A stretch of 64,000 bases of DNA from Sipunculus nudus (Eukaryota; Annelida; Sipuncula; Golfingiida; Sipunculidae). Positions 50,251 to 61,893 of the stretch are shown here, in pieces. The first letter of the stretch is position 1. Every line of letters begins with the position of its first letter. The position numbers were made by a program, and so were the translations under genes. A model generated the notes under the pieces. The model saw nothing but the letters and a program-made list of their open reading frames with translations, was not told where the DNA came from and did not search any database. The stretch is from the NCBI GenBank assembly GCA_026874595.1, contig CM049316.1, forward strand, positions 53,515,676-53,579,675, given 5' to 3'.

Positions 50251-51911
50251 CTATTCTCAACAAAAACAAGAAATGTCAGTTCAAATCTTTATCATTATTA
50301 ATTTAACTTTCAAAAGAATCCATTTGTCAGTATGTATGCTCTCCTTCTCTCTATTTATTTATTTATTAGGTTTCCAATATTCAGGAATTTCCTTTGAGAA
50401 ACATTTAAAAGCTGTATCATTTATTATTTCTCTTTCAGTTTGCATTGAAAAAAAATGAATTATAACAAAACTGAATAAAAAAAAGTCATGAAGATAAATG
50501 GTCTGTTTCTGTATGTGTGGTAGACATTTCATCAGCCTGACCATCAGAGCTGCGTACATTTCTCAACTGATTTGGTTATGATCAAATAACTTTGTCTCCT
50601 GGTGCTGGCTTGCTGACTGAACAATCAGGCAGTCTTGACACCTCCTATTGTAAGTTATAGCCACAGTCATCTCAAGCAACACTTCATATCCACTTGAAAC
50701 CAGGTGAAACTCCTGTTCTACCTTGGTCTGTAATTGAACACACACACCTTCCACAATATTGAATCATGCAACCAGACCACACACAGCTTAATCGGTTTGA
50801 CTTGCTGCAGGTTTCCTTTCCGTGTTTCACAGAATGCTAAAGATTTAAACCTTTGATGTCTGGTTTGAGTATGTCAACTCTTTCTGCCATATTCATCTCC
50901 TGACAGACTGATCACTTTGCTGGTACATGTTGTTAGTAGTAGGCCCAGTTATTGATGTATATGTGATATTGACAGCAACTGTCTGCTTATCGTTTGGAGA
51001 TGACATATTAACAGGAAATGTTAGGTTGTTTTGGGGACCATTTCGTCACTTTTCACTACCTACTTCTCTTTCCATTTTCATCATGGTCTTTTTTGTATTA
51101 AAATCCAGGGATTTGATGAGGCTCTTATGCCATGATGCACATTGTGTCTTGATGTATAATATATGGCATTATTGCACGCAACTTAAATTTACACATTAAT
51201 TCCAGTTGATTTCAGATATGCACTGATAAATCAGATCTTTACAGATATTGATTTATCTGAAGCAAGTAAATGGCTTTGGGCAGTAATTGCTCATTTGTGA
51301 GCTAATTACCTTATAATAACTGTATCACATTAGGTTGCACCTGACAAGGTCATTTTGACATGCAGGTCAGTGCTAGATTATAATACTGTATTTAATCGTT
51401 TACTGAGGACAGTATGGCAATGCGACTGGTAATGATGTCCATTGATGATCAGTCTGTCAATCAACTAGGACCATTAGCCCTTTATCTGTTGTCCAGTTAC
51501 TGGCCAGTCATGTGTTAACAAGGCACATTTTGTCAGCCTGCCATTGCATGCATACATAATGATTTAGTCGCCAGCCTTATATACCATAATACTTTCTCAT
51601 CTGTCATGTAAAATTGGTGTAAGATTACTTTTAAGAAGAGATGGCCAAAATTTTAATTTCCTACTGAAATGAGAAAAGCTTTTGGCATAGTTTGACATGA
51701 TTCTTATTTTTGGAACAGTTTCATAAACAGTTTTGAGACTTACATGTAGTACAAATGTGACAGTTTGAGCTCAGTCACACCTTCATCTAAGCCTCATGCC
51801 AAATGTGTCATTTGTTTCTTTTCTTCCCCTTATTTTTTGCCCTTGTCCTCAAGTTGTCTAATCTCAGGAGTTTTTATCTGTGTTATTCCTCTCCAGCCCT
51901 CTAACGGTCTT
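50251..51911. other. Intron sequence without recognised elements
   Basis: Inside the coiled-coil intron. The short stretch 51495-51540 (TGTTAACAAGGCACATTTTG) matches 132-155 of the family E repeat, so a fragment of that family is present. Otherwise nothing is assignable. Confidence 0.5.
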
Positions 51912-52290
51912 TCTGTTGTTCTTTTTTAGCCTGCTAATGGTCACCTTATTTTTTCCATATATTTAGTCTACTTCCAGATCTTTTTATCTTCTTATAATGG
52001 TCACCTTATTTTTTCCTTATATTTAGTCTACTTCCAGATCTTTTCATCTTCTTCTCATGGTCACCTTATTTTTTCCTTATATTAAGTCTACTTCCAGATC
52101 TTTTCATCTTCTTCTAATGGTCACCTTATTTTTTCCTTAAATTTAGTCTAATTTCAGATCTTTTTGTCTTTTTTTGTTGTTCCTTTTTAGCCTGCCAATG
52201 GTCACATTAATTTTTCCTTACATTTAGTCTACTTCCAGATCTTTTCATCTTGTTTGTTGTTCCTCTTCAGCCTTCTGATGGTCACCTTTT
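51912..52290. repeat. 60-bp repeat carrying acceptor-like pyrimidine tracts
   Basis: The period is 60 bp at 51940-52160, then more degenerate units to 52290. Each unit holds GGTCACCTTATTTTTTCC, then TTATATTTAG, then TCTACTTCCAGATC. The array is split by a family B element. It resumes at 53449 and runs directly into the true acceptor of the next exon (TTATTTTAATTTACTTAG). A second acceptor-like string, TTCTTTTTCAG, is also repeated in several units. Confidence 0.88.
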
Positions 52291-53448
52291 TGTATCCACC
52301 AAAACAGAGTTTTGCAGATACTATGTTTTCAGTTACACATCCGCCGCCGTAGCCGCATAGGTTTCCGGAATACTGCTCGGTAATCACTTGGCAGATTTTT
52401 TTTAAATTATGAATTATGAGTGAGTCACTTGTGAATTGCTGGGTCCTGATTTTTGGTTGACCTCTGACCTTTCCTCTCTCCAGTGTGTCCATCTGTTCGT
52501 CTGTTTTGACATGTTAACCCACATATCTTTTGACCAATCAGGAAATATTTTTGCACAAATGTAGCTTTATAACATACATAAAAATTGTGACACCATCTGC
52601 AACCATTTTTGCACAGCTTCCATCTGTTCATCTGCCTTGGGATAAAATCACTCAGATCTCTGCAGTGAATGGACTTATTCACCTGAAATTTTGCATGTGT
52701 ATTCATCCTAGATAGCTTTCTTGATTTTATGACAGGTGGCCCCACCTACATTCACGTTTAGGCTGCAGACATCCAGGCTTATATCTCAGGACTGGTTTGA
52801 GTATCCTCCTGAAATTGTTACATGTGGATAGATCTCACATAGCTCTTTATCATACGTAAAACTGGTGGTGCCACCTGCAACCATTTTTGCACAGCTTCCA
52901 TCTGTTTGTCTGCCATGGGATAAAATCACTCATATCTCAGCAGTGGTTTGACTTATCTCCCTAAAATTTTGCATGTTTAAACATCTTGGATAGCTTTCTT
53001 GATTTCATGGCAGGTGGCGCCATCTACTTTCAAGTTAAGGCTTCAGGCATCCAGGCTTATATCTCAGGACTTGTTTGACTTCCTCTCCTGATATTTTGCA
53101 TGTATATAGATCTCACATAGTTCTTTATCATACGCAAAACTGGTGGTGCCACCTTCAGCTATTTTTGCACAGCATCTCTCTTTTGTTTGTCATGGGATAA
53201 ATCACTCATCTCGGCAGTGGTTTGACTTATCTGCCTGAAATTTTGCAATTGTATACAACTTGGATAACTTTCTGAATTTTGTGGCAAGTGGCGCCACCTA
53301 CACACACATTTGGGCTGCAGACATCCATGCTAATATGCTACACACCTCTCTCTATTTCCCCTTGCCACTCAATCCATGCCTCACTTCACCCGTCCCACTC
53401 TGGTTTCGGCTGATACACATAGTCGCTTGTCTACTACCCGTATTCTAG
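52291..53448 (+). mobile_element. Helitron/Helentron-like element, family B copy 2 (full)
   Basis: The left end GTATCCACCAAAACAGAG (52292-52309) has a diverged inverted partner, CTCTGGTTTCGGCTGATAC, near the right end (about 53397-53415). Next come a weakened hairpin (TAGT...ACTA) and GTATTCTAG, then T run (CTAG at 53445-53448). It sits in a T run within the 60-bp repeat, so intact neighbouring units serve as the pre-insertion site. The body has units of about 275 bp with TCTCAGCAGTGGTTTGACTT and GGTGGTGCCACC blocks, matching the minus-oriented copy at 34459-35445. No protein is encoded. Confidence 0.72.
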
Positions 53449-53542
53449 TTTTTCCTTATATTTAGTCTACTTCCAGATCTTTTCATCTTCTTTGTTGTTC
53501 TTTTTCAGCCTTCTGATGTTCACCTTATTTTAATTTACTTAG
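53449..53542. repeat. Last 60-bp repeat unit, grading into the true 3' splice site
   Basis: TTTTCCTTATATTTAGTC and CTTCCAGATCTTTTCATC repeat the unit at 51.9-52.2 kb. The final GTTCACCTTATTTTAATT plus TACTTAG aligns with the repeated GGTCACCTTATTTTTTCC plus TATATTTAG, so the functional acceptor is itself a diverged repeat unit. The upstream TTCTTTTTCAG would introduce TGA if used with the preceding exon. Confidence 0.75.
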
Positions 53543-53661
53543 GCCAAGAGGATCAGGGTGTCCAACAAGTGGCACTGCAAGCAACATCAAGACTCAAACA
53601 AGCACTGACCAATGAAAGAGAAGCAAAACTGAAGCTGCAGGCTGAGCTTGAACTCTCACAG
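53543..53661 (+). CDS. Coiled-coil protein, next internal exon (119 nt)
   Basis: The acceptor is TTACTTAG and the donor CACAG|GTCAGT. GC completes the Ser codon begun in the previous exon; 39 codons follow, and the exon ends in phase 0. The protein reads QEDQGVQQVALQATSRLK, then QALTNEREAKLKLQ, then AELELSQ. It is rich in E, K, Q and L with heptad spacing, continuing the coiled coil. The open frame continuing to 54036 is intronic read-through past the donor. The joined exons give 73 residues of continuous coiled coil. Protein identity is unknown; the remaining exons lie mostly outside the window or were not recognised. Confidence 0.87.
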
Positions 53662-53714
53662 GTCAGTACTCATAAGTTTATAAAGAAGGGTACAACTACT
53701 GCATGTTCCATCAC

Positions 53715-53925
53715 AGAAGCGGATCTGCATGGGGGGGGGGTCCAGGGGTTCGGATCTCCCCTTTTTCATCCACGGCAACCTTTTTTCAGGGTTTCAGACA
53801 AAATTTTGCAGCCTGGACCCCCCCCCCCCCCTTTGCCAGGACTTGGGACCTTTTTTTTAAGGTTTTCATTAGTCCTCCTGGGTTGGACTCAGCCTTTTCC
53901 TGGATCCTGGATCCGCCCATGCATC
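53715..53925. mobile_element. MITE-like foldback element with G and C runs
   Basis: The left part has GCGGATCTGCATGGGGGG; the right part has CCTGGATCCTGGATCCGCCC followed by ATGCATC. This gives imperfect inverted termini around GGATC/GCATGGG. A G run lies near the left end and a C run of about 14 in the middle (about 53818-53831). It lies 55 bp inside the intron after the coiled-coil exon. Its overlapping plus-strand frames at 53569-54036 and 53703-53996 are not genes. Confidence 0.42.
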
Positions 53926-55336
53926 AGTCATTATCTCCTTTATCACAACTGGGAGAACAGGGATGCACAAGATGCACATCTCTGTCTCCTGTTTAATATC
54001 TCTGTCTTTGGATTTCCAAATCTTATATACCAATAAAACTGGTCAATATCTTTTTGATATATAATGAATCTGAATGCTTGCATTAACTTTAATAGAACAA
54101 GTGTGAACATCTCTCAGATTGCCTGTCAGTATACCTTGGGGACTAGCACAAATTTGTGTGAATATCTTAATTAGAACTGTAAATTGACTCTGGCCTAAAT
54201 GTCTCTCTGCCTAAACATTGTTAAGCCTCCATTGAAATGCTAATGGCTGAACAGTTATGTCTATTTCATCTCAGCATCAAAGGTTAATCTTATTGTTTAG
54301 TGACATACTTTAAAAGCATAACCCAAAAATTAAGATAATACAGATCTACCATTGATCAGTATAAGGAGCCTGTCATACCTTTTTCCAGTATTAAAGTTCA
54401 TGCAATGATACTGTGTTATGTACCTGGAAGATGGAGTTAGATCTGGGTATATAGACACAACAAATATATAACAAATAATGTAACATTGCTCCAGGTTGTA
54501 TTCCAAAGACCTGATGAAGTCTTCTGTTACAACCACAAGGGTGAATGCCTGGGTACCAGAGGCTTCTACACAGCTGTAGTCCATTTTGATGATGCAAGTA
54601 CAGAAATTAGGAGTTTTTCAGAGTAATTCAGAAAGGAGAAGGAGATTCTGGTGGAGGTTTTTAGGCTCTGACTGAAGAATCTAGTTTGTTAATGGAATCC
54701 CTGTCACTTAAAAGATGAACTAGTAATATACTTTTAAGTATTTGAATCAATGGGGAATAGAGTGGACCTAGTCATGACCGCAAATTGCACAAATACGTTC
54801 TCTGACCAGTGAGCCTGAAATGCAGGAAAATCCTGATGCACCTCCTGAAAAAACGTGAAATGCCTGGAGGACCTTAAAGCATAAAAGAAATAGGGGGACC
54901 AATTTTGGGAATATTAAAATGATAAATTATGCAGCTTGATAGGGCATAATCCTTCAAAATAAAGCAAACTTGCCCTAGAAGGGCGCACTGCCAAAACTTG
55001 TGCTGAATTTCGAAGGCTAGTTAAATCAGAATGGAAGCAAGTAAACCATTGTCTAGAAAAAAAACAACTGGGTACTTCACCTTGAATTAAAAGTGTGCTG
55101 AACAGGCTTCCAGTTTGTTTGTAAACTTTCAGTCATGAATTGTTGAGTCTGTGCCGTGTATGTTATTAGTCAGGGGTTGGAAATAGAAGTATCTGGAGAC
55201 TATGGGTCAGAGGTCACATATGATGTACAAAGGATTATTTGAGGCACAAGCATTTTCTAGAGTCACTGAAATCAAGTAAGAACAAATGAATGATTTCCTT
55301 TCTGAGATATTTTGACACAGAATCTCTTCCCCTTAG

Positions 55337-55372
55337 GCTAACTACATCCACAAAATGAAATGCCCAGTTGAG
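55337..55372 (+). other. Candidate third coiled-coil exon (36 nt)
   Basis: The acceptor AATCTCTTCCCCTTAG is good. In phase 0, as left by the exon at 53543, it reads ANYIHKMKCPVE before a weak donor GAG|GTGGAA. Without that donor the frame runs 23 codons to TAA at 55406-55408, an alternative C-terminus. Phase compatibility and coil-like composition favour it; the weak donor and short length are against. Confidence 0.28.
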
Positions 55373-55998
55373 GTGGAAAACGTGATTTATTTCACCTACA
55401 AACCTTAAGAACTTTGGTTAAATATCTTAAAACTTGTCTATTTCCTCGCAAACAAAAACAATTACATTTGATTCTTGATTCTCTGACAGCACTTGCCAGG
55501 GATCCAGGGTTTTATCTGTTTAAAACCAGTGTTTATGTTTTCACTTATGAGGGTTTACAGTTATCCTCCTCCATTAAGCAATCTGAGCAAAGTTTAGCAA
55601 GTGCTGTTTAAATGAAGGTATCCATATGCTGATGGCAGTATTAGTGGTTCTGGCGAGACAGTACCCATTTGATATAGATATCCAGACACTAATCACTTGT
55701 GGAGGTAAAGCTGTGACATCAGACCTCAAGGGTAATCCAGCAATCAGACACAATAATCAAGACCCTAAACCCTGACTCAAAACATAAAATGAAGTGCCCA
55801 AACAACAAACAAGGGCTGTGTCATATTCTCCTACCTATAGATACCTTAAATAGGGTCTCTGGAAGCTACTAAACTCTCAAAGTATTATGATGTAATATTA
55901 CAATCAAAGAGTATAGTTAGTATTACATTTTTACTTTCAACTATATACATACTTCATCTTTACCTACATTCATACTGATTTCACTAATCTGGTTATCA

Positions 55999-56070
55999 TC
56001 TCTCTTTCTCTCTCTCTCTCTCCCTCCCTTCTCTCTCTCTCTCTTTCTCTATCTCTTTCTCTCTTTCAAA
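55999..56070. repeat. CT-rich microsatellite
   Basis: An interrupted (TC)n tract with CCC and TTT interruptions. It makes a long pyrimidine tract on the plus strand inside the presumed intron. Confidence 0.93.
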
Positions 56071-59000
56071 TACACATATTTTGTTCACTTTGAGGCTTTA
56101 ATGTGTGTAATATTCTAACTCTTGGATTTTTTTTCATTTTCCTTTTTCTATCTAAATCTCCCAAATTGATCCCCATGTGAATCATGAAATAATTTAAATG
56201 TCATATAAGTCTGTTATACTCTTTCTTTAACTTTCTATTTGCTACTGAGATAAAATCCTTTCGTAGTGTTTTTCTTGAGGTTTTTATCTCCAACAGCCCC
56301 TCTTTAACCATTTCTGTTTATATCTGACACATCATCTCATCGCCAGAGATTAACTACATCTGCATCTCTGAAATTAATGAGTTTGTTCCTACTCAGATTT
56401 TCTTTCTGCCATGTTTACAGGACTGTTCTTGTAATTTGCATGAGATATATACATTCCCTTGCAGCATAGCATCAGTCAGTACTGATCTTAATTTTGTCAC
56501 CATGTGATCAGATTATTTATTTGCCATGGGTCATACTTGATATTTTATTGGCTCTTATGTATTGCCAAAAGCCTATATACAGGCATACAATAATTTAATT
56601 ATGTTGTCAAAAGCAGATATATTATAGACACATCATGCTTTAAATATAATTATTTTATTTAATTTAATGTTTCATTTTAAAGTAACCAGAAATTAAATGA
56701 AGTTGGAAGATGTGTAAAAGTTTTACCCTGCAGGTAGAATTAGAATTAATTATATTATAATTAATTATAATTGTAGAATTGTTGGAGGAATCAAATAATT
56801 AGAATAAAACAGGAAACCCATGCCAAGGCAGGTATTGCCATACCTGACATGGCTCATCTATATATTTATATAGTCTAGGGAGAATTTAGGCAGACAAGAA
56901 CCTCATTTCTGTACTTTGCAGTGATACTTCACAGAAATGCAGTGAATCCATCTGTAACCATGTAACATGAACCAGCTTTAGTTCTTTAATATAATTTTGT
57001 GCTCCCTTATGATTAATGCATTTTTTTGGACATTGTCTTCATTAATGTTTTGTCAAATGAATATAAAAGTGTATAGCATTTTGCATTCTTAAAATTATGA
57101 CCTTTTATTTCTTTGGAACTTTCACTGTTGTCCAGTTGTTTCTTCAACATATCCTGTGTGTGTATTTTTTTTGGTGTTCCTGTTGACATTACCCTAGGCC
57201 CTTGTGTTCCCTTGTATTTGATCTATCCCCTATTATATGTTCAAATATTATGTGATGGTTGCTATTTTCATTCAGTAAGTTATACCAGAATGTTAAACCT
57301 GTGAGAACCATGGCCTTGCTATTACAAGAGCACATCAAACAATGTTAAACATTCAGAAAAAGGCCCCTTAGCTGTCCCATCTATACAGTGGGAGAGTCAA
57401 TATTCTCAGGGTGTGAGGGACCTCAGACCAAATTAGCACCATTTACCTTTAGACACGGTTATACTGTCTCTGTCTTTGGATGTGCCATCATTGGCCTTCC
57501 CTTTCACCCACCAAGTATATCTGGGTTATACCCAGCTTGCTTACTTTTCCATTTGAAGATATCTTTCTTGTCCAAACAAAGAAACCTTGCCAGGTTCAGG
57601 AATGTTATCGGTTGGATGCTTTTGACTGTGTTCTTGCTTTCTTTTTCTTCCAGCAGCTGTAGCCAAAAATATAGGTATATATGTCTGTCATTGCTAGTCA
57701 CCCTGAAGTGACTTAGAACACAGCAATGGTATTTTGACAAGCTGCTAAGTTTTCAACAATACTTGCTGTAATTGAATAGAAATCTTCCATTCTTTTTTAA
57801 AGAAGTTGCTAAAATTGGTAGGATTTCTGTTTTACTTGTTTTGACTACAGGATTTTCTTTGTAACTTAATTGCTTTGGCAATATGAATTTTTGTAGTAAT
57901 CACTGTTTCTACAGGAATACCATTTTATTTACCATAAAAATCTCACATTAATTTGTTGAATCCACTTTAACAGGCTTAAAAAAGGCACGGTAAATACCTT
58001 CAGTGTGGATCTGTATTATTGATCATGTCACTGAAGGCAGAGATGTGTTCATATCCCCCAGCTTAATGTGAAGAGACCAGTCAAGTGGGCTGGCATATTA
58101 CCCAAGAGGACATAATGCAATGAAGCTTGAAGTACTGAAAAAAAACCTGATCTGTAACTTGACTGAATACTTAATAGTTGGCACTTGGTATTGGCATGTT
58201 GAGACAGGAAAGCTGTTATTAAAGCTCACCAGGGCAACCAGTTGGTAATAATAATCTTTTCACTTTTATTATTTTTTGTAAAGACTTTCAGAGGTGTTAT
58301 TTGGTATAATCATAGTCACTAAGATATAACAGAGTAGAGTTGTTCATAAATACTCTTGAAGAAAGTAGACCAAGAAATGTAGTTGGTACCATAAATATAT
58401 CTGTTCAGTGAAAACATTGCACTGTACACGTCCAAATAAAGTGAAAGACATAAATCTATCTTTAATTAAGGAAATAATTCTTCGGTGTTCTGCCATGCAA
58501 GTGGTATCCCATTACCATGATAATCAGGGATAGTGGTAGCTTAGCAATGGTTGATTTGACCACATCCAGCACACCCTCCAGTGTTTTCCCAAACCCTCAA
58601 GTTGCACACACTTTTCTTTGGCTTGTCATATTCAGACTTTTTTTATGCCATACCAGTGTTGGCTATCAAGTTGTTTATATGCTCCTGAAACCCGAGAAGT
58701 TAAGTACCTTCTGTGGTACTTGAGTGTGTTTGATTTCATCTTCTGTGTAAGTAGTCAATTACATCTTCATTTGTTCTGAGTTTTCTTCATCTTTCTCCTG
58801 ATTCAGACTATAAATATCAACAGGTATTAATGAAATAAGTTTTTGCACTAGTTTATATTCTCAGAAACATCTGTGACGATTCAAGGTTATATGCTGCTCA
58901 CGCAGCAGTTATCTACTGCAATCATCCTAGATCACTTTTGATGTAACCCCTGCTTTGTATAGCAAGTTCTCTGGGTCTGAACACAAAGATGTGCACAGAG

Positions 59001-59431
59001 CAAAGAATTGTAATCAAACCAGTGAGGGCGTGGTATTGCATTTTGCATCCTGCTAAATATTTTAAACATGTGACATGCGCTGTCTGATTGTGTGTCTCGG
59101 TGTATTCAGAACGGTTTGAATGGTAATTTAAAGGCTTTGAAGGTCCTGCAGTTGTAGTCATATTGTCTCTAACCTGGAGTATAACAAACTTGTCAGTGTC
59201 TATAACTGAGACTATATCTATAACATGACTATTCAGTCATATTGTCAGTGTCTACATCCCAGACATAGAGCACACTTCTTAAACAGTTTTAGAGACATGC
59301 GCTCAGCAATAGCCTGAGCTAGTGATGGTGTGATGGAGGCTTTCTGATATTTAACCCAATAACAAAACTACTAATAGACAAAAAAAATAAAGACTTAATT
59401 AAAAAAAACTTGTTCAAGGCATCTAGTAATT

Positions 59432-59433
<2 letters not shown>

Positions 59434-59485
<52 letters not shown>
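59434..59485. repeat. (AT)n microsatellite
   Basis: About 50 bp of pure AT dinucleotide repeat. It is likely unstable in length. Confidence 0.97.
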
Positions 59486-59488
<3 letters not shown>

Positions 59489-60060
59489 TATTTTTATATA
59501 CTAGCATATCAGTCTCTTAATTTACTATTGGTCATACCATGCTCCATGGATACATAATTACATAACTTGATAATTGATAGAATAACTTTGCCTTATGTGC
59601 AGAGCTACAAAAACTGGTAAAGGTTTTCTTTGCCAAATTGTTCACTTGGAAAAAATATATATAGATAATATTGGGCTAGATTTCCTCTGAATCCAGCCAT
59701 TTATTATTGGATTTAAATCATGTAGCCAGGTGATAAACTAATAAGTACACATACACAAGAGTGGTTTGCTTTGCATGTCAATCAACACTGCAAGACATGG
59801 CAATATTAACAATGTTCAAATCCTGGTCAAGGCATTTCTGCTACATGATACTACTGAAGTCACTGAAATATTTATATTGATAAATAGAATCAATGATTCA
59901 CCAGACTGTGCTTACAGAGTTCACCAATCATGCAAAGAACAACCTGGTTTATGGCTGAAATTTAAAACATTATTTTATTTATTTTAAAATTTAAAATATA
60001 TGTGCTTGCAAAACAAATCAGTGGGGGCAATAGGGCAGTCTGCAGTAAAAACTATATTGA
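59486..60060. other. Unassigned AT-rich sequence
   Basis: No gene or repeat is supported. Confidence 0.5.
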
Positions 60061-60271
60061 GGTGGATCTGGTCATAGAGCTGATCAGTCATATGGGAAAA
60101 CTATCCTGGAGGTGGATCTGGTCATAGAGCTGATCAGTCATATGGGAAAACTATCCTGGAGGTGGATCTGGTCATAGAGCTGATCAGTCATATGGGAAAA
60201 CTATCCTGGAGGTGGATCTGGTCATAGAGCTGATCAGTCATATGGGAAGACTATCCTGGAGGTGGATCTGG
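60061..60271. repeat. 50-bp tandem repeat (4.2 copies)
   Basis: Four units start GGTGGATCTG at 60061, 60111, 60161 and 60211, with a partial at 60261. They are nearly identical (one A/G change in unit four), so the expansion is recent. Each unit contains the palindromes CTGATCAG and CATATG. Confidence 0.97.
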
Positions 60272-61200
60272 ATTGAGTCATGAATGAAATTATCTGAGGT
60301 GGAGCTGGACTCAAGGTGGATCAAGGAGACTTCTACGGGCAAGGTTTACAGTCGAATAATAACTCTGAATTATTAATAGATTTCATTCTTGAAATTAACT
60401 GATAGATGCAGGTTTGAAATATTACTGGTCTTCAGATTTTTGGATAAAAGTCTTCTGTCATGCCATTGGTTTTTTAATGGTGAGCACCTGATCTGTGTAA
60501 ACGATAAATCTTAACACAGAAAATAAGAAAAGTCACGTAAATGATGCAGTTGCAGTTAGTGGAGAGCTTTAGAATGATTTTTGATGGTATATCTATGTGG
60601 CATTGAAATCAAAGCAATTATTTCTGTATTCCTGAAGAGAAGAATAAGGGGGATGACAGAGAGATTAGGCTTTAGCTGGGTGTAGCATGTCCCCAGGGTG
60701 ATATGAGTAGGACCATAAGTCCCCAAACACCACTCAATCTGGCCTGCTGAACTAATAGCTGGCCTCAGCAGGATAAGGGTCTTATGATAGATCAGATTTC
60801 ATTTCCCATTGGCCTTGATATCATTCAGATATCACTGTTTGCCTATAAATGGTCATAAAGTCAGCTAAGTCTAATTAAAAATAAGTTTTGAACATTCATA
60901 GCTGTTATAGTGTACAGGTGGACAAACGAACAACACCTAAGAAGCATTCTCAGGTTAATTAGTGCTTGCTGGACCACACACAGCAGTGTCACTGACAATA
61001 ATAACAATGAGCCTGTTATGAACAAACACAAAAATGCTCAAGTAACTGTTATCACCTTGTCAATGCAGACTTAACCATTGTACACATACAAAAACAAACA
61101 CATAAAAGGTGGGTGTTATGTATATACATACATCAGCATATATATACTCAAACATATGATAATCAGAAGTACAGTACCCTCACTGTTAAGTGTGTTACAG
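60272..61200. other. Unassigned sequence
   Basis: No supported gene. A GC-richer patch lies at about 60640-60830. Confidence 0.45.
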
Positions 61201-61214
61201 GTGCTCTTTTATTG

Positions 61215-61893
61215 TGTGACATGGGCGTAACTCGTGTTGTTGTTACATTTTATGTTTAATCCGTACTTGTTGAACTCTCGTTGTCACCTGAGCATTGAGT
61301 TTTCACCCCTGGTCGTGGGTCACGTGATGAGCCTGGTATGTGTAGAGACACGGCTATGTCTTTCTAGTTAATTCCTGAAACGCATGTTGTGCAAGAACTT
61401 ATAGACTCTTCGAGAAGTGGAAAATTCCCGGCTTGGGGTGTGAAGGTATATAAAGGGGCTGTTTTTAGAACCAGGGGGCAGACAGCAGAGCAGATACCAG
61501 CAGACGCAGAAGCGTGTGTCAGATTCTAAGACCTTATCCAAAGAATGCAGGAATTATACATGTTCAAAGATTTTCTCCTGGATTTTATACATTTGGACTT
61601 CAGTTTACTTTCTGTGTTGTTGCAAGAACTTTCCACTGGACTGTCATTCTCTGAGAGTTTACATTCAAAGGACTTATCGTGGTGACGGTGTTGGTATTGA
61701 GGTTCTGTACCATTATCTTTCTGTGTGATTATATTGACTTGTTGCTATAACGCTGTTTTACTGTATAATTGTATTGATTTAGTGTATTGTATTGTTAGGG
61801 TTGTTTTAAGAATAAATTATAGTTATTTGTTAACAAAAAACCACTGACTTCTTTATTCATTCCCCTATACATTTCACGCTGCCTAGTGTTACA
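61215..61893 (+). mobile_element. Solo-type LTR of a retrotransposon
   Basis: It begins TGTGACATGGG and ends AGTGTTACA, giving the imperfect short inverted TG...CA termini expected of an LTR (TGTGACA against TGTAACA). Inside are a TATA box, TATATAAAGGGG (61447-61458), and downstream an AATAAA signal (61811-61816) with GT-rich sequence nearby, in the order promoter, R, poly-A. No primer-binding site follows the right end and no gag or pol is present, so it is a solo LTR or fragment. No clean 4-6 bp target duplication is seen. GTGTTACAG occurs at 61192-61200 and 61886-61894, leaving the left edge uncertain. Confidence 0.6.
61447..61455 (+). promoter_or_regulatory. TATA box of the LTR
   Basis: TATATAAAG in a locally GC-richer context, followed about 25-35 nt later by purine-rich CAGACAGCAG. 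This is the expected position for transcription start in an LTR. Confidence 0.5.

Larger units (their letters stand above)
53926..59433. other. Mostly unassigned, presumed intron of the coiled-coil gene
   Basis: One weak exon candidate lies at 55337-55372 and a CT-rich tract at 55999-56070. The 107-codon frame at 57388-57711 is the longest other frame. It has no recognisable motif, though a strong acceptor-like TTTCTTTTTCTTCCAG lies within it at about 57635-57653. Confidence 0.45.

Noticed and set aside
50083-50301. Open frame of 72 codons in the 32-bp array
   Set aside because: It is made of repeat units, and the array's true context is intronic.
53662-54036. Extension of the coiled-coil exon to a 155-codon frame
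   Set aside because: A consensus GTCAGT donor ends the exon at 53661. The extension runs into a MITE-like element and loses coiled-coil character.
57388-57711. 107-codon frame with membrane-like residues as a gene or exon
   Set aside because: It has no supporting splice pair for the whole frame, no recognised motif, and overlapping frames on both strands. The strong acceptor at about 57653 gives CAG CTG TAG in the phase of the coiled-coil gene.
61516-61728. 70-codon frame in the LTR
   Set aside because: It lies between the TATA box and poly-A signal of a solo-type LTR and resembles no gag or pol segment.
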